From: Desulfovibrio sp.
GTDB lineage: Bacteria; Desulfobacterota; Desulfovibrionia; Desulfovibrionales; Desulfovibrionaceae
Assembly (NCBI GenBank): GCA_031288535.1
Contig: JAITRF010000093.1
Location: 1-33,942, forward strand
Direction: 5' to 3'
Length of the DNA stretch: 33,942 nt
A program made the position numbers and the translations under genes. Shown here piece by piece: positions 8,869 to 16,699 of the stretch; within the stretch, counting starts at the first letter, position 1, and each line of letters opens with the position of its first letter. A model generated the notes under the pieces. The model did no database searches. It was not told the DNA's origin and worked only from the letters and a program-made list of their open reading frames with translations.

Positions 8869-9356
8869 AATTTCCTCCGGGTAAGCCGAGCCGTTCCGAA
8901 GACACGGCGTTCAGCGGAAAAATAAAGGCGCCGGCCGGCAAAGGCCTCGTAAAGCGCTTCCCACTCTCCACCGCCGATACGCAGGCAATTTCGTCCCAAA
9001 ACCGCGTCGCCCACGCGCAGAACCAACTCCCCGAGCGCCGGCAGCCGGCCTTCAAAGACCAGCCAGGGACCTTCCAGGTAAAAGCGCGTCCTTTCCGGGA
9101 GCACGGTCGGCAAACCCGCGTTCTGGGATTGGACCTTGCCCCGCCATTGCCGCACCAACCCGTCCCTGACCACATAAACGTCCTCGACCGGACTTAGCTG
9201 GACGGAATGCAGATAGCGCGTCGCAAAGACGCGCCCGAGCGGCATAAGTTCTTCTCTTGCGATCCCGGCCTCGCCGGTCCTGACGACAAGGACGTCCACC
9301 GGCCAAAGCCAGAGGGCCGCAAGGCCCAGGAGCAAAAGCGCGGCATGGCGCGTCAT
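8865..9356 (-). CDS. DUF1850 protein associated with the TAXI-TRAP transporter
   Basis: A 163-residue protein with an N-terminal hydrophobic segment (5-22) that should export it or anchor it in the inner membrane. The pattern [20 protein letters not shown] and the following QSQNAGLP match the DUF1850 family. Genes of this family are commonly found next to TAXI-type TRAP permeases, as here. The role is not established; an accessory part of the transporter is the reasonable inference. Both ends overlap neighbours by four bases, so translation is probably coupled to the S1-domain gene and the permease. Confidence 0.85.
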   Translation of the reverse strand: MTRHAALLLLGLAALWLWPVDVLVVRTGEAGIAREELMPLGRVFATRYLHSVQLSPVEDVYVVRDGLVRQWRGKVQSQNAGLPTVLPERTRFYLEGPWLVFEGRLPALGELVLRVGDAVLGRNCLRIGGGEWEALYEAFAGRRLYFSAERRVFGTARLTRRKL

Positions 9357-11125
9357 TTTTTCTTTTTCTGCAAAGCCGCCTGCAGGGCCAGCCCCAGAGA
9401 GCCGACGGCCGGAGCCGGATGGGGCTTGGGGAGATGTTTTTTCCAGTCTTTGTCCAAAGGCGCTTCATTTTGCGCGGCGTCTGCAGGGATGAGACCGACG
9501 CGGCGCCTCTGGCTGTCGATTTCTTTTACGCGCACCCGGATCTCGGAGCCAGGCGCGAGGTTTTCCAGGTTTCTTCTGGAAGGCGAAGAGGCCAGCGCCG
9601 CCTTGGGGAGCAGTCCGGTAATTCCGGGCGAGAGGCCGACAAAAATGCCGTAGGGGGAATGCCGCTCCACTGTTCCGCTTATCTCGGCGTCCACAGGCAG
9701 CAACTCCCGCACGTTGTCCCAGGGATTGCCGACGGCGTCGCGCAGGCTTAGCGATACGCGGCGCTTGTCCGGATCCACTTCCTTGATCTTCACTGAAACC
9801 GTATCGCCCGGCGCAAGCACATCCTCCACCTTCAGGACGCGTTTTTCGTGGGAAAGCTCCGAGACGTGCACCAGTCCCTCTATGCCGGGAAAAATCTCCA
9901 CAAAGGCCCCGAAGGCCGCAAGGCGCGTGACCCTGCCGCCGACCATGTCTCCGGGCGACAGGCATCGCGCCGCTTCCACCCAGGGATCGTCCGTGACCTG
10001 ACGCAAGGAGAGGGAGATACGCGGGGGTTTTTTGTCCTGCTCGATCTCAAGCACTTTGACGCGCACGCGCTCTCCGATGCTCAGGGCCTCGTCCGCCTGC
10101 CCCACCCTTGACCAGGAAAGCTCGGACAAATGCGCGAGCCCCTCCACCCCCGGCGCCAGTTCCAGAAAAACGCCGAAAGGGGCGAAGCGCGTCGCCACCG
10201 CTTCGCGCACGTCGCCGACCTGCAGAGAGGCCAGCACAGCCTCCCGGTTCTCGGCATATTCGCGCTCAAGCAGAGAACGGCGGGAAACGACGATGTTGCG
10301 CCCGCTCTTTTCCAGGCGGGTGATCAGGAAGGGATAAATTTTACCGACGTGCGATTCGGGGTCCTGCGCCGGGTGCAGGTCTATCTGGCTCAGCGGACAG
10401 AAGGCGCGCCGCTTCATTATGTCCACCGCGTATCCGCCCTTGACGAGCCCGGTCACCTTGCCCTCCACCGGGAGCCCGCTTTCGCGCGCTTCGCGCAGGG
10501 CGTTCAGACTGCCGGCCCCGCGCAAAATGCGCGAGAGGCGGACTTCCTGGGGACTCACGTTGACCACGTACAAATCAAGCACGTCCCCGACCGCGCAGAC
10601 AAGCTCCCCGTCCCTTTCCAGCTCCTCCCGTTCCACAATGCCGTCCACCTTGTCCCCGGTGCTTACGAAGACCGTATCTCCGGTGACGGCCACAACACGC
10701 ACGCTGACCCTCCGGCCCTGTTCAAGCGCCGGCCCGGGCGCGCCGTGCTCCTCCTGCCTCTCCAGCATCTCCGCAAAGGATAATTCCTCGTTTTCCGGCG
10801 CCTCCGGCACGGAAGAAATACCTCCTCCCTCTCCCGCCAAGTCTGAAACCGCCCCGCTCTCCGGCAAATCCGAAGCCGCTCCGCTCTCCGGCAAGTCCGA
10901 AGCCGCCCCGCTCTCCGGCAAATCCGAAGCTGCTCCGCTCTCCGGCAAGTCCGAAGCCGCTCCACCTTCCCCCGCCAAGCCTGAAACAGCGCCGCCTTCC
11001 CCCGCCAAATCCGGAGCCACGCCGCCCTCCCCAGCCGGGTCCGACGGGGGACAGTCTTCCTTCTCCGGGCCGGAAGGGACGCCGCCTTCCTCTGCCGGGG
11101 CCAAGGGTTCGATCCGTAGATTCAT
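9353..11125 (-). CDS. Five-S1-domain RNA-binding protein (ribosomal protein S1-like) with repeat-rich N-terminus
   Basis: A 590-residue cytosolic protein with five S1 RNA-binding domains at roughly 138-200, 217-286, 301-375, 389-463 and 475-548. Domains 3 and 4 are most typical ([44 protein letters not shown]). Residues 31-101 are low-complexity tandem repeats ([10 protein letters not shown], then PESGAASDL), acidic and probably disordered. The C-terminus is lysine-rich and ends in KKKK. AAGGAG precedes the ATG. It is not the canonical rpsA arrangement. It heads the transporter operon and overlaps DUF1850 by four bases, an unexpected pairing. It may bind mRNA and affect translation. Confidence 0.9.
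   Translation of the reverse strand: MNLRIEPLAPAEEGGVPSGPEKEDCPPSDPAGEGGVAPDLAGEGGAVSGLAGEGGAASDLPESGAASDLPESGAASDLPESGAASDLPESGAVSDLAGEGGGISSVPEAPENEELSFAEMLERQEEHGAPGPALEQGRRVSVRVVAVTGDTVFVSTGDKVDGIVEREELERDGELVCAVGDVLDLYVVNVSPQEVRLSRILRGAGSLNALREARESGLPVEGKVTGLVKGGYAVDIMKRRAFCPLSQIDLHPAQDPESHVGKIYPFLITRLEKSGRNIVVSRRSLLEREYAENREAVLASLQVGDVREAVATRFAPFGVFLELAPGVEGLAHLSELSWSRVGQADEALSIGERVRVKVLEIEQDKKPPRISLSLRQVTDDPWVEAARCLSPGDMVGGRVTRLAAFGAFVEIFPGIEGLVHVSELSHEKRVLKVEDVLAPGDTVSVKIKEVDPDKRRVSLSLRDAVGNPWDNVRELLPVDAEISGTVERHSPYGIFVGLSPGITGLLPKAALASSPSRRNLENLAPGSEIRVRVKEIDSQRRRVGLIPADAAQNEAPLDKDWKKHLPKPHPAPAVGSLGLALQAALQKKKK
10838..10945 (-). repeat. 27-bp coding tandem repeat (four units) in the S1-domain gene
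   Basis: Four near-identical 27-bp units encode PESGAASDL (last copy PESGAVSDL), residues 61-96. They sit inside a wider array (10823-11035) of related 30-bp units encoding AGEGGxxSDL. Units differ by a few third-position changes. In-frame unit length means gain or loss changes only the length of the acidic linker, so strain-to-strain variation is likely. Confidence 0.9.
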
Positions 11126-11305
11126 GTGTTCTCCTTGAAGCAGCGCTCAAACCGTCAAGCCCGGAAAACGCGCCGGATGGACGCAGGCCTGTAAATGCCG
11201 GAAAACGCGCCCGCGGGCGAAGCCGCAACTTGCCGTCAACGGCCGACCGGAAGCCGTCGCCCGCACAGAGCGGCGAACAGCCGCCGGAGCGAAAGCATCC
11301 TCCGC

Positions 11306-11362
11306 GCAAATCCCTGCCGAGGGATGCCCGCAGGCGGGTTTTCTCCGCCCGGGTGTAAATGT
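11306..11362 (+). repeat. Structured intergenic repeat module G (upstream of neuB-like)
   Basis: GCAAATCCCTGCCG (from 11306), then a nested hairpin with GCCCG/CGGGT outside GGCGG/CCGCC, aligns with bases 22083-22126 before fabG. There the stem is GCTTGC/GCAAGC outside GGCGAG/CTCGCC. The sequence changes on both arms, so the fold rather than the exact bases is kept. It also falls in the predicted 5' leader of the minus-strand S1 operon. Confidence 0.5.
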
Positions 11363-11365
11363 CAT

Positions 11366-11394
11366 AGTGTTGAGTTGTAGCTAAACTCAAGACT
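11366..11394. promoter_or_regulatory. Inverted repeat overlapping the S1/TRAP promoter (operator candidate)
   Basis: AGTGTTGAGTT (11366-11376) and AACTCAAGACT (11384-11394) are 11-base arms with a single mismatch around GTAGCTA. The repeat covers the -10 box and spacer of the predicted minus-strand promoter and also faces neuB-like. A dimeric regulator bound here could control both directions. The regulator is unknown. Confidence 0.45.
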
Positions 11395-11402
11395 AATTTC
11401 AA
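11374..11402 (-). promoter_or_regulatory. Candidate sigma70-type promoter for the S1/TRAP operon
   Basis: On the minus strand TTGAAA (11402-11397) is followed by a 17-base spacer and TACAAC (11379-11374). Five of six -35 bases and four of six -10 bases match consensus. It would give a leader of about 240 bases before the S1-domain start. No experimental support. Confidence 0.45.
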
Positions 11403-11578
11403 TGCTTTTTATTCTCCGGCCAAGCTTTTGCCGGTTCGCGGGGCATCCGCGCAAATCTGTTTTGCATTTTCCGGCAATCGGGGCTATATCGCGTCCACCG
11501 GGCGGCAATACGCAATTCGGCGTGCGGCCTTTCATTCTCCAAGCCGATTCAGAAAAAAAAATTTGCAGGGAATTTCCG

Positions 11579-12658
11579 ATGAAGATACTGGAGTTTCTCT
11601 TAAATGCGGAACGCGGGGGCGCCCCGACGGCCGGGTCTTCCGGGCTGCGGCGGCCTTTTATCATCGCCGAGGCCGGGGTCAACCACGAAGGCAGCCTGGA
11701 ACTTGCCCGGCGTCTTATAGACGAGGCCAGGGAAGGCGGGGCGGACGCCGTGAAATTCCAGACCTACAGGGCCGACACCCTGGCCTCCAAAGACTCCCCG
11801 GCTTACTGGGATACGGACAAGGAGCCCACCAAAAGCCAGTACGAGCTTTTCCGCCGTCACGACAAATTCTGGAAAAGCGAATTCGAGGCGTTGAAACGCC
11901 ATTGCGAGGAGGCGGACGTCGAGTTCCTCTCCACGCCCTTTGACCGGGACTCGGCGGTTTTCCTGAACGATCTCATGGACGTGTTCAAGATATCCTCCTC
12001 GGACATCAGCAACAAGCCCTTCATCAGGTTTATCAGCGCCTTCGGCAAGCCGATCATCCTGTCCTGCGGGGCCTCGGAGGCCTTTGAGATAATGGAGGCC
12101 GTCTCCTGGATACGGGGCAACGACCTGGCCCTCATGCACTGCGTGCTCAACTACCCCACGGCGGACGAAAACGCCGCCCTGGGCAAGATCTGCTCGCTGC
12201 GCCGGCTTTTCCCGGATCTTTTGATCGGCTATTCGGATCACACCCTGCCCGAGGATATGGGCACCCTACTTACGGCCGTCCTGCTCGGGGCGCGCATCCT
12301 GGAAAAACACTTCACCCACGACAAGAGCCTGCCCGGCAACGACCACTACCACGCCATGGACAAGGCCGACCTGCGCCTTTTCCTGCAAAGGCTCGAAGCG
12401 ACGCAGGCGCTGGTCGGCTCTTCCGATTTGCGCAGCCTCCCCTCCGAGGCCCCGGCGCGGGCCAACGCCCGGCGCAGCTTGGTCGCCGCGCGCGAAATCA
12501 GGGCGGGAAGCGTGATCAGCCTGGCCGACCTGACCTGCAAACGCCCGGCCCACGGCCTCTCCCCCCGCCTGATCGACGAGCTGATCGGCAAAAAAGCCCT
12601 GCTCGACATCCCCGAAGACTGCGTCCTGAAATGGGGCATGATCGGGGAAGCGCCGTAA
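11579..12658 (+). CDS. neuB: NeuB-family sialic acid synthase (N-acetylneuraminate/legionaminate synthase-like)
   Basis: A 359-residue enzyme of the NeuB/SpsE family, which condenses phosphoenolpyruvate with an N-acetylated hexosamine to make a nonulosonic acid. The TIM-barrel starts with FIIAEAGVNHEGSLELARRLIDEA (27-50) and GADAVKFQTYRADTLAS. It continues with KISSSDISN, GYSDHT and LEKHFTHDKSLPGNDHYHAMD. A C-terminal SAF/antifreeze-like domain spans about 295-355. I chose ATG 11579 because GGGA lies just upstream and the 59 codons before it are not family-like. Which sugar is made cannot be told. The next gene is flagellin-like, which suggests flagellin glycosylation, but no aminotransferase, NeuA or NeuC is in the window. 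Confidence 0.88.
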   Translation: MKILEFLLNAERGGAPTAGSSGLRRPFIIAEAGVNHEGSLELARRLIDEAREGGADAVKFQTYRADTLASKDSPAYWDTDKEPTKSQYELFRRHDKFWKSEFEALKRHCEEADVEFLSTPFDRDSAVFLNDLMDVFKISSSDISNKPFIRFISAFGKPIILSCGASEAFEIMEAVSWIRGNDLALMHCVLNYPTADENAALGKICSLRRLFPDLLIGYSDHTLPEDMGTLLTAVLLGARILEKHFTHDKSLPGNDHYHAMDKADLRLFLQRLEATQALVGSSDLRSLPSEAPARANARRSLVAAREIRAGSVISLADLTCKRPAHGLSPRLIDELIGKKALLDIPEDCVLKWGMIGEAP

Positions 12659-12722
12659 AGATTCGCCCCATTCTGCCGATAAGCGCCACCGGAGAACATA
12701 CACGTATTCCGGAGGCCGCCAC

Positions 12723-13517
12723 ATGAGTTCCTATTATGCCGAGAGTCTGCCCGTCCTGCTTGACGCGCAAAGGGCGCTGATCACCCAGCTTGTACAGGAG
12801 GGTGGAGGGGAAACGCTTATCGAGCGCCTGCTCGCCCCGCGCCAGAAAAGCGGCCGGGAAATAGCGGCCGAAGCCCTGACGGGGCGGATGCGCTCCGAGG
12901 CCGCCGGTCTGCGCCAGTCCGCGCAAAACGCCGCGGAAGGAACAAGCATAGCCGACACACTGATCGCCGCGGGCGAAAGCATCAGCGAATCCTTGAGCGC
13001 CATGCGCTCCATAGCCGCCGGCTACCCGAGCATGACAGCACAGGAGCGGGCGACCGCGCAAACCGAGTATGAAGCGGCGCTCTCAGACATAAAAAATATC
13101 GTCAAATCCACTTCTTATAACGGCATGGCCCTTCTGGACGGCGCGCAATGGAGCAAGGACGAACGCACGGAGGACGGTAAAATCAAAATCCGCCTGGGCG
13201 GATGGGACAAGGAAATAAGCCTGACCGACCTGCAAAGCTTTGCCGGAGCTCTTCCACAATGGGCGGATATTGCGAGCGATGCCGCCACCTCCGCGACCAC
13301 GCTCGGGTCGTCCCTGGAAACGATGCGCGTCAGGGATTTAAGCTGGCAGGCTCTGGAACAAAGTTTCAAGTCCAACGCCGAGGCCTTGGAACGCCAGGCG
13401 GGCATCCTCGCCGATTCCGCCGCCCGCTCCGTCCTGGGGGCGAAAGACGACCCCCTGGCCCGTCTGCTGTACACGCTTTTGACGGACCAGGGAAAACTCG
13501 TGGACAGCCTGTCGTAG
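12723..13517 (+). CDS. Short flagellin-like protein
   Basis: The 264-residue product resembles flagellin helical D0/D1 regions. LTGRMRSEAAGLRQSAQNAAEGTSIADTLIAAGESISESLSAMRSIAAGY (about 53-102) matches the conserved N-terminal helix pair, and STSYNGMALLDG (about 128-139) matches the FNGxxLLDG turn. The end (about 222-264) is a helix finishing GKLVDSLS, as a flagellin C-terminus does. There is almost no variable central domain, so the filament surface would be small. The opening 40 residues diverge from the usual N-terminus. GGAGG lies seven bases before the ATG. It could be a minor filament protein, a cap or hook-junction-like relative, or a decaying paralogue. Position next to neuB suggests sugar modification. 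Confidence 0.75.
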   Translation: MSSYYAESLPVLLDAQRALITQLVQEGGGETLIERLLAPRQKSGREIAAEALTGRMRSEAAGLRQSAQNAAEGTSIADTLIAAGESISESLSAMRSIAAGYPSMTAQERATAQTEYEAALSDIKNIVKSTSYNGMALLDGAQWSKDERTEDGKIKIRLGGWDKEISLTDLQSFAGALPQWADIASDAATSATTLGSSLETMRVRDLSWQALEQSFKSNAEALERQAGILADSAARSVLGAKDDPLARLLYTLLTDQGKLVDSLS

Positions 13518-13544
13518 AACGGGTTAACCTTAAGGGCTGACTGC

Positions 13545-13637
13545 ATGGAATCACAATGCATGGCCTGCCATGAAGCCGTGCAGCAGGAACCGCGCGACAT
13601 ACAATGCAACGGCTGCCATCAGCCATCAGTAAAGTAG
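13545..13637 (+). CDS. 30-residue ORF with two CxxCH haem motifs (probable cytochrome remnant)
   Basis: ATG 13545 opens a 30-codon frame ending TAG at 13637. It contains CMACH (residues 5-9) and CNGCH (21-25), the covalent c-haem attachment motif, twice in 30 codons. AAGGG lies nine bases upstream. There is no signal peptide, and the upstream frame is closed by the flagellin-like stop, so the product could not reach the periplasm for haem attachment. It sits just before hybA/hybB-like genes, exactly where related Desulfovibrio complexes (Hmc, Ohc type) carry a multihaem cytochrome gene. I read it as the 3' remnant of that gene. A working micro-protein is possible but less likely. Confidence 0.55.
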   Translation: MESQCMACHEAVQQEPRDIQCNGCHQPSVK

Positions 13638-13684
13638 GCATAACCGCAGTTTTTTGCCGGAAAGGCCCGGCAGGAGATTTTACC

Positions 13685-14794
13685 ATGCACCGCAGAATAT
13701 TTCTGAGTCTCCTGAGCGTTGCGGGTCTGGCCGCCCTGCTCGACGCGGGCGACGGACAAGCCGCGTCAACACCCCCATCGGACAAATATCCGGATGCCTT
13801 CGGCGTTCTGCATGATTCCGCCCGTTGCATCGGATGCCGCAAGTGCGAAGCCGGATGCCGGGCCAGACATGCGGACCTGCTGCCCGAGCCGGACAAACCC
13901 TTTGACGACTTGAGCGTGCTTGAGAAAAAACGGCGTACCGACTATCGATGTTATACAGTCGTCAACAAATATACGGTAAAAGGTAGAGAAACCCCAGTAT
14001 TCCGCAAAATACAGTGCAATCACTGTCTGGAGCCCGCCTGTGTTTCGGCATGTTTCGTCAAGGCCCTGACCAAGACGGAGCAAGGGCCTGTCGTCTATAA
14101 TCCCGGGCTGTGCGTCGGCTGTCGTTACTGCATGGTGGCCTGTCCTTTCTATATTCCGGCCTACGATTACGGCGGCGTCCTGAACCCGCTCGTGTACAAA
14201 TGCGATATGTGCGCGCCTTTCATAGCCAAAGGCGAACTCCCGGCCTGCGTGGAATCCTGTCCCAAAGAAGCGCTCAACTTCGGCAAACGCAATGATTTGC
14301 TAAGGCTGGCGCGTGAACGCATGAGAACGCATCCGGCACGCTATGTACCCCATATTTACGGCGAAAAGGAAGCGGGAGGGACAAGTTGGCTGTACATAGC
14401 CCCGACGGCGCACACGGCGCTGGGACAGCAGGAACTCGGAGCGAGCCCCCTGCCGCAACGGAGCGCGGGAATTATGGAAGCGGCCTGCATGACGGCGGGC
14501 ATAGCGCCCGTGCTTCTGGGCGGGGCATATCTCGTCCGCAGACGGCGCGACGAGATTGCCGCAAGCGAGCGGGAGGCGGCCGTAAAAGAGGCGGTGGACA
14601 ACGCCGCCGCCGAAACCGCCGCCAAACTGAAAACGGCTGCGGAGGAGGCCGCCAAGGATAAAGAAACCGCCATCGCCCGGGAAGTTAAAAAAGCCCGGGA
14701 AGAAACACTCGGGGAAATACAGGCGCAAACCGCCGCCGCAGGCGATTCCGGGGGAAATGCGTCCGAAGCGAAGACGGAGGAGGATGCGCGATGA
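13685..14794 (+). CDS. HybA-like periplasmic four-cluster ferredoxin subunit
   Basis: A 369-residue electron-transfer protein of the HybA/HmcB/NrfC type. The N-terminus HRRIFLSLL with a hydrophobic stretch is a twin-arginine-like signal. Sixteen cysteines form four [4Fe-4S] groups: CIGCRKCEAGC (48-58), CNHCLEPACVSAC (111-123), CVGCRYCMVAC (143-153), and CDMC with CVESC (173-192). YVPHIYGEKEAGGTSWLYI is also HybA-like. One membrane helix (about 262-282) is followed by an unusual 80-residue Ala/Glu/Lys coiled tail. I chose ATG 13685 because of AGGAGA and because the signal starts there. It overlaps the HybB-like gene by four bases. No hydrogenase subunits are in the window, so the electron donor is unknown. 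Confidence 0.88.
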   Translation: MHRRIFLSLLSVAGLAALLDAGDGQAASTPPSDKYPDAFGVLHDSARCIGCRKCEAGCRARHADLLPEPDKPFDDLSVLEKKRRTDYRCYTVVNKYTVKGRETPVFRKIQCNHCLEPACVSACFVKALTKTEQGPVVYNPGLCVGCRYCMVACPFYIPAYDYGGVLNPLVYKCDMCAPFIAKGELPACVESCPKEALNFGKRNDLLRLARERMRTHPARYVPHIYGEKEAGGTSWLYIAPTAHTALGQQELGASPLPQRSAGIMEAACMTAGIAPVLLGGAYLVRRRRDEIAASEREAAVKEAVDNAAAETAAKLKTAAEEAAKDKETAIAREVKKAREETLGEIQAQTAAAGDSGGNASEAKTEEDAR

Positions 14795-15993
14795 ATTTCA
14801 AACTCTTGAGTGCCGACACGCTGAAGGCCTATGTAAAAGATTACAAAGTGACGCTGAAAGCCTACGTAAAAGATCACAAAGTGATCTCGGCCATACTGTT
14901 CGTCGGTCTGGGCCTGACCATGTTGCGCTTTACCCTCGGCATCGCCGGCGTGAGCAACCTGGACGACAACACTCCCTGGGGATTCTGGATGAGCTTTGAC
15001 CTCCTCTGCGGGGTCGCCCTCTCGGCAGGAGGATGCGCCGTCGCAGCCGCCTACCATGTTTTCGGCATCAGACATTTCGGCCCCCAGGTGCGCGCGGCCC
15101 TTGCAACCGCCTTTCTCGGCTACTTTTTTGAAGTTGTGGCCCTGCAGTATGAAGTCGGTCAACCCTGGCGGCTGGTCTATCCCCTTTTCTGGTCTCCGGG
15201 GACGAGATCGGCCCTGTTCCTGGTCGGACTGTGCGTATTTTTATATCTCATCGTCTTGTTTATCGAGCTGCTGCCCGCGCTTTTCGAGTACCTCGGCATG
15301 CGGACGCGGCGTACGGCCGCCGTACACTGGAGCGTACATCTGGCCGTTGCCGGCGCCGTTATCGCAATCATACACCAAAGTGCGCTTGGATCGCTCTATC
15401 TCATCGCCCAGCCAAAAGTACATCCGTTGTGGTATTCCGATTTTATGCCGGTTCTTTTCCTTATTTCAAGTATCTTTGCCGGATTGTGCATGGTCATTAT
15501 TGAAGGAATTTTAGCTCATAAATATCTTAAAAAGTATATGGATGAGCAGCATATTAAAAATGCCGACAAGGTTGTTCTGAGTTGCGGTAACGCCGTTTTT
15601 CTGTTGATGATCAGCTATCTGTTCATTCGTATTGTAAATTTGATTGCGGATGACAATATTCAATACCTTACGACAGGATATGGAATGTGGTTTCTTGTAG
15701 AGATTATTGGATTTGTCGCGCTCCCTGTATTTTTACTTTTTATAGGCACCAGGGAAAAACGCATACGACTTGTTAAAATATCGGCAATTATCACCGTACT
15801 GGGAGTCATGCTTAATCGTTTTAATGTCAGTATCATAGCATTCAACTATAACCTTCCCCCGGATGAACGCTATTCTCCGAGCTGGATGGAAATTTTTATT
15901 TCCGTTTTTTTAGTTACGCTTTTGTTGCTTGCCTATCGTCTGATGTGCGCAAAGATGCCGATACTTAAAGAGCATGACGATTATACGGGATAA
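14791..15993 (+). CDS. HybB/NrfD-like integral membrane quinone-interacting subunit
   Basis: A 400-residue protein of the NrfD/PsrC superfamily, closest in pattern to HybB. Matching stretches are LDDNTPWGFWMSFDLLCGVALSAGGCAVAAAYHVF, VAGAVIAIIHQSALGSLYLIAQPKVHPLWYS, and the C-terminal FNYNLPPDERYSPSWMEIFISVFLV. About ten membrane helices are visible. Such subunits exchange electrons between the FeS partner and the menaquinone pool. The N-terminus holds a tandem duplication of LKAYVKD(Y/H)KV (residues 11-31), encoded by two near-identical 30-bp-scale units. From about 15430 onward the codons become much more AT-rich than in the first half, an internal composition break. The ATG overlaps the HybA-like stop (ATGA). 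Confidence 0.9.
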   Translation: MNFKLLSADTLKAYVKDYKVTLKAYVKDHKVISAILFVGLGLTMLRFTLGIAGVSNLDDNTPWGFWMSFDLLCGVALSAGGCAVAAAYHVFGIRHFGPQVRAALATAFLGYFFEVVALQYEVGQPWRLVYPLFWSPGTRSALFLVGLCVFLYLIVLFIELLPALFEYLGMRTRRTAAVHWSVHLAVAGAVIAIIHQSALGSLYLIAQPKVHPLWYSDFMPVLFLISSIFAGLCMVIIEGILAHKYLKKYMDEQHIKNADKVVLSCGNAVFLLMISYLFIRIVNLIADDNIQYLTTGYGMWFLVEIIGFVALPVFLLFIGTREKRIRLVKISAIITVLGVMLNRFNVSIIAFNYNLPPDERYSPSWMEIFISVFLVTLLLLAYRLMCAKMPILKEHDDYTG

Positions 15994-16246
15994 AATATAC
16001 GGTTTTTGCGCCTGCCCCGGCGGGCGTAATCCCAATTCCCGATAAAAATTTAAGCGGTTTCAAAGCGTGTTAACACCTGAGGGTAATACGCTCCAGTGGC
16101 CGCAATTCGGCATCAAGTGCAAACGCCGTACCGCACGGCCGGAAATTACCTGCCGAACGAGCCGTGTACCTGTCTCTCCGCCCTGAAAAATCTGTATTTT
16201 CCCGCTTGCAAAAAATTATGCCTTGCATTATTACGATAAACAGTCA

Positions 16247-16255
16247 TGTTATATT
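16247..16255 (+). promoter_or_regulatory. Candidate extended -10 promoter element
   Basis: TGTTATATT reads as TGN plus TATATT (16250-16255), an extended -10 box in an AT-rich stretch. TTGCAT at 16223 is 21 bases away, too far to be a normal -35. It could serve the YeiH-family gene 450 bases downstream. Confidence 0.25.
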
Positions 16256-16377
16256 GCAATGATGCGCAGAGTAAAAAATGTTCCGGTCCGTATGCGTACC
16301 TACCTGCCGTTACGAGGTTTTTCCGCCCGGCACTATATTCCTATAAAACACATCCGTAATGTAATAAAAAACTCGCA

Positions 16378-16393
16378 TGGCGCCCGATATGCA
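16378..16393 (+). promoter_or_regulatory. Possible sigma54 -24/-12 promoter
   Basis: TGGCGCCCGATATGCA has GG and GC separated by exactly ten bases and matches much of the TGGCAC-N5-TTGCA consensus. It lies about 300 bases before the YeiH-family start. One such match is expected by chance in GC-rich DNA, so this is weak. Confidence 0.2.
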
Positions 16394-16699
16394 ACATAAA
16401 GTCCAATTGCCGCGTCTGAAACATCACGCAAATGCGGAAATCTCCCGTGCCTGCGCCGCTGTCTCACGGACGGCCGGCTTTTTGCCGCTGAAGTTCCGTC
16501 AGGAAGCGCTCCGGCCGGATGGATGTCCGCTGAAATCGGAATTGCCGGAAAACAGCGCGTCGATTTGCCGTTTATCGGATTTTCCCCACATTGCCCGCAA
16601 AGGTTATGTTCCCCATATGTTTTGCTTCATCACCGCATACCGGCACACGGCTTTCAAAGCCGTCCCTATCTCTAAACTGTGCATCAGGAGGAAGATTTC

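Larger units (their letters stand above)
11126..11578. other. Divergent intergenic control region between the S1 operon and neuB-like
   Basis: These 453 bases hold no convincing gene. They contain a minus-strand promoter candidate, an overlapping inverted repeat and a module of the structured repeat family, each listed separately. A frame open from 11402 continues into the neuB-like gene, but its first 59 codons do not resemble the family. The part nearest the S1 gene (11126-11300) is GC-rich with no feature I can name. Confidence 0.6.
15994..16699. other. Long non-coding leader upstream of the YeiH-family gene
   Basis: About 700 bases without a convincing gene. A GC-rich hairpin follows the HybB-like stop (CGCCTGC 16009-16015 with GCGGGCG 16020-16026) but lacks a T-tract. 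An AT-rich stretch around 16200-16380 carries promoter-like boxes, listed separately. A plus-strand frame from 16377 to 16703 is open but has no ribosome-binding site and no recognisable protein character. Confidence 0.5.

Noticed and set aside
7342-8925. 527-codon plus-strand open frame
   Set aside because: Antisense to the TRAP permease; Gly/His/Gln-rich with no domain.
13517-13637. Read-through of the flagellin-like TAG into the CxxCH frame
   Set aside because: The two are in the same frame with no other stop between, but there is no recoding signal and the CxxCH frame has its own ATG and AAGGG.
16472-16485. Second sigma54-like GG-N10-GC match
   Set aside because: Poor match outside the GG and TTGC bases in GC-rich DNA; likely chance.
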